Shown piece after piece: positions 48,069 to 64,000 of a stretch of 64,000 nt of DNA (its first letter is position 1; every line of letters begins with the position of its first letter). Made by a program: the position numbers and the translations under genes. The notes beneath the pieces were generated by a model. That model worked only from the letters and a program-made list of their open reading frames with translations. It did no database searches and was not told where the DNA came from. The stretch is from positions 2,914,001-2,978,000 of the forward strand of contig OZ218959.1 of assembly GCA_965112735.1 (NCBI GenBank), read 5' to 3'. The DNA is from Phaeosaccion multiseriatum. Lineage: Eukaryota > Ochrophyta, other classes.

Positions 48069-49009
48069 CCCATGTCCCCAGGTTCTCCTCCTCCTCCTGC
48101 TGCTGCTGCTGCTCCTGCCTCGTCGGCGGCCGGCACAGAAGCAGCACCGGGGGCCGCGCCCATGCTCTGCAGCATATTCTGTCTCTCCACCACCATCTGA
48201 CTCAGGGAGGAACCTTTGTGCTCCCTCAGTAGGGTCTGAAGCACTCTGTACCTCGCTGCCACGCGGGATGAGTGCTGCTCAAGACCATCCACCACCTTGT
48301 CCCTCCTGGCGTGGGTGTACTCCTCCACCGACCTGTCCCTCATCTCTGCTCCATCCGCCAGCCATTCTGCGAGTGAGCCGTCTTCCTGCCTCGCTGCCTG
48401 TCTCAGGGAGTGCTCAAATTCCGTCAATATAGATTTCGCCCCCGTCTTGGCTTTTGCTCCATGGTGGATCAGCGAGTCCACAAAGCTCTTCTGCTCTCCC
48501 ACGCGTGTTCCTCTCTCCACCTCCTTGGCCGTGAACAAGCCCCCACTACCGTTGCGAAAGTCGGAAAATAAACCGTCTGTGTCGCTATCATCGCTGTCCT
48601 CCTCATCCTCGCCTCTCCCAGTCTTGCCCTTGCGCACCTTTTGGTCTTCGTCGGAGCTCCAGTCCTGGGTTTCATCGGGCCGCAGCCCAACCCACAGGGG
48701 GCTCACACTGTAAACTTTGTCCAACGCATCTCGTACTCTTCGAGCCTCTGTTCTGAGGTGTTCCATTTCAAACACGTCCTCCTCGGTAATCTCATTGCTA
48801 TTCATCTTCGCACCACCACCCCTTCTGTTGCCATTCAGCATGTTGGTCTTGCTAAACAGGGCGCGCAGTTGTAGAGGCGACATTGGAGCAGGTCGGAGGC
48901 TGTGCGAATGTTTTCTCCTCTGAGAGTGCACCCTCCGCCTCTTCCTGCCCAGTCGCCCTCCTTCCCCCCGTCCTAGTGAGCTTGCCGACGTCATACTGAG
49001 AGTAATCAT
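43140..49009 (-). CDS. very large coiled-coil protein, split by an apparent frameshift
   Basis: Not recognised by family. Two long frames on the minus strand, 49009-46358 and 46364-43140, abut and together would give about 1,955 aa. Both are rich in coiled-coil heptads: [20 protein letters not shown] and [20 protein letters not shown] in the first; [20 protein letters not shown] and [20 protein letters not shown] in the second. Low-complexity inserts are poly-Ala (48007-48062), poly-Gly/Glu (45483-45690) and a poly-Gly run of about 75 residues (43705-43936). The frames differ by one base at a run of eleven C at 46402-46412; a one-base length change there would fuse them (total length is 2 modulo 3). 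No intron with good sites explains the join. I favour a cytoskeletal or ciliary scaffold, but this is a guess. ATG 49009 is the first in frame; 48994 is an alternative. Confidence 0.65.
43705..43936 (-). repeat. (CCT)n/(GGA)n coding array, poly-Gly
   Basis: About 77 near-perfect CCT units on plus, GGA on the coding strand, read as poly-Gly in the coiled-coil protein. Confidence 0.97.
45490..45690 (-). repeat. (CCCCTCCTC)n coding array, Gly-Glu-Glu repeats
   Basis: A 9-bp unit repeated about 13 times, then mixed CCT units; read on minus as GEE repeats followed by poly-Glu. Confidence 0.95.
47998..48066 (-). repeat. (AGC)n coding repeat, poly-Ala
   Basis: About 19 AGC units on plus (GCT on minus) encode poly-Ala in the first frame of the coiled-coil gene. 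Confidence 0.95.
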
Positions 49010-49143
49010 GTTGACGGCGAGCAAGGGTTACTCCCACGGCACAGGAGGACGAAGACTCACGGCAGTGACCACAATGGTATAATCATGCTGACGGCGAGCA
49101 AGTTTTACACCCACGGGCACAGAAGGATGAAGACGCAGGCAGT
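49003..49143. repeat. tandem direct duplication across the divergent promoter
   Basis: Two copies of about 64 bp, 49004-49067 and 49079-49143, share AATCATG-TGACGGCGAGCAAG, then ACCCACGGCACAG or close variants, GGA-GAAGAC and GGCAGTG. The left copy contains the start codon region of the coiled-coil gene; the right copy lies just upstream of the TMEM16-like start at 49170. Confidence 0.85.
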
Positions 49144-49169
49144 GTTAAAGGCTTTGAGAAGAAAAAAAA

Positions 49170-64000
<14,831 letters not shown>

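Overview
The window is nuclear DNA of a eukaryotic alga, most likely a photosynthetic stramenopile (heterokont) or another alga with a secondary red plastid. The evidence is: short spliceosomal introns with GTGAGT/GTAAGT-type donors and CAG acceptors in almost every gene; typical eukaryotic genes (DCP2, centrin, RRP43, TAF11, UBA3, SPX, MFSD5); and two enzymes, DAP epimerase and a Nudix hydrolase, whose N-termini look like bipartite plastid presequences with an aromatic residue at the predicted cleavage site (IQA/FVP and AIA/FVG). The genus cannot be fixed from the sequence alone. All exon models below were built by hand from splice sites, and reading phase agrees across every junction unless stated.

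Layout: DCP2 (minus, cut by the left edge); F-box/TBC protein (plus); a small uncharacterised gene (plus); centrin (minus); an AT-rich spacer with a large inverted repeat; a secreted Cys-rich/mucin-like protein built from amplified exons (minus); an LYR-motif protein (plus); a plastid Nudix hydrolase (minus); a histone-fold protein (plus); two tandem 7TM-RGS genes (minus) with a small gene between them (plus); an MFS transporter (minus); exosome subunit RRP43 (plus); an SPX protein (minus); TAF11 (minus); DAP epimerase (plus); a 2.3 kb repeat-bearing spacer; UBA3 (minus); an MFSD5-like transporter (plus); a very large coiled-coil protein with an apparent frameshift (minus); and a giant polytopic membrane protein of the TMEM16/OSCA/TMC superfamily (plus, at least 22 exons) that runs off the right edge.

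Most neighbours are divergent or convergent. Eight divergent pairs share 122-453 bp between start codons, so bidirectional promoters are likely. The genes do not form one pathway. Themes are RNA decay (DCP2, RRP43), membrane signalling (7TM-RGS, SPX, TMEM16-like), transport (two MFS proteins) and plastid metabolism (DAP epimerase in lysine synthesis, Nudix).

The most unusual property is tandem repeats: introns of the right half are packed with micro- and minisatellites, often directly against splice sites, and several short motifs recur across the window in both orientations. The candidates most worth following are a 19-bp element found in all reading frames, a branch-point-like motif amplified in introns, the 385-bp inverted repeat, the exon-amplified mucin gene, the tandem RGS receptors with a conversion-like tract, and the TMEM16-like giant.
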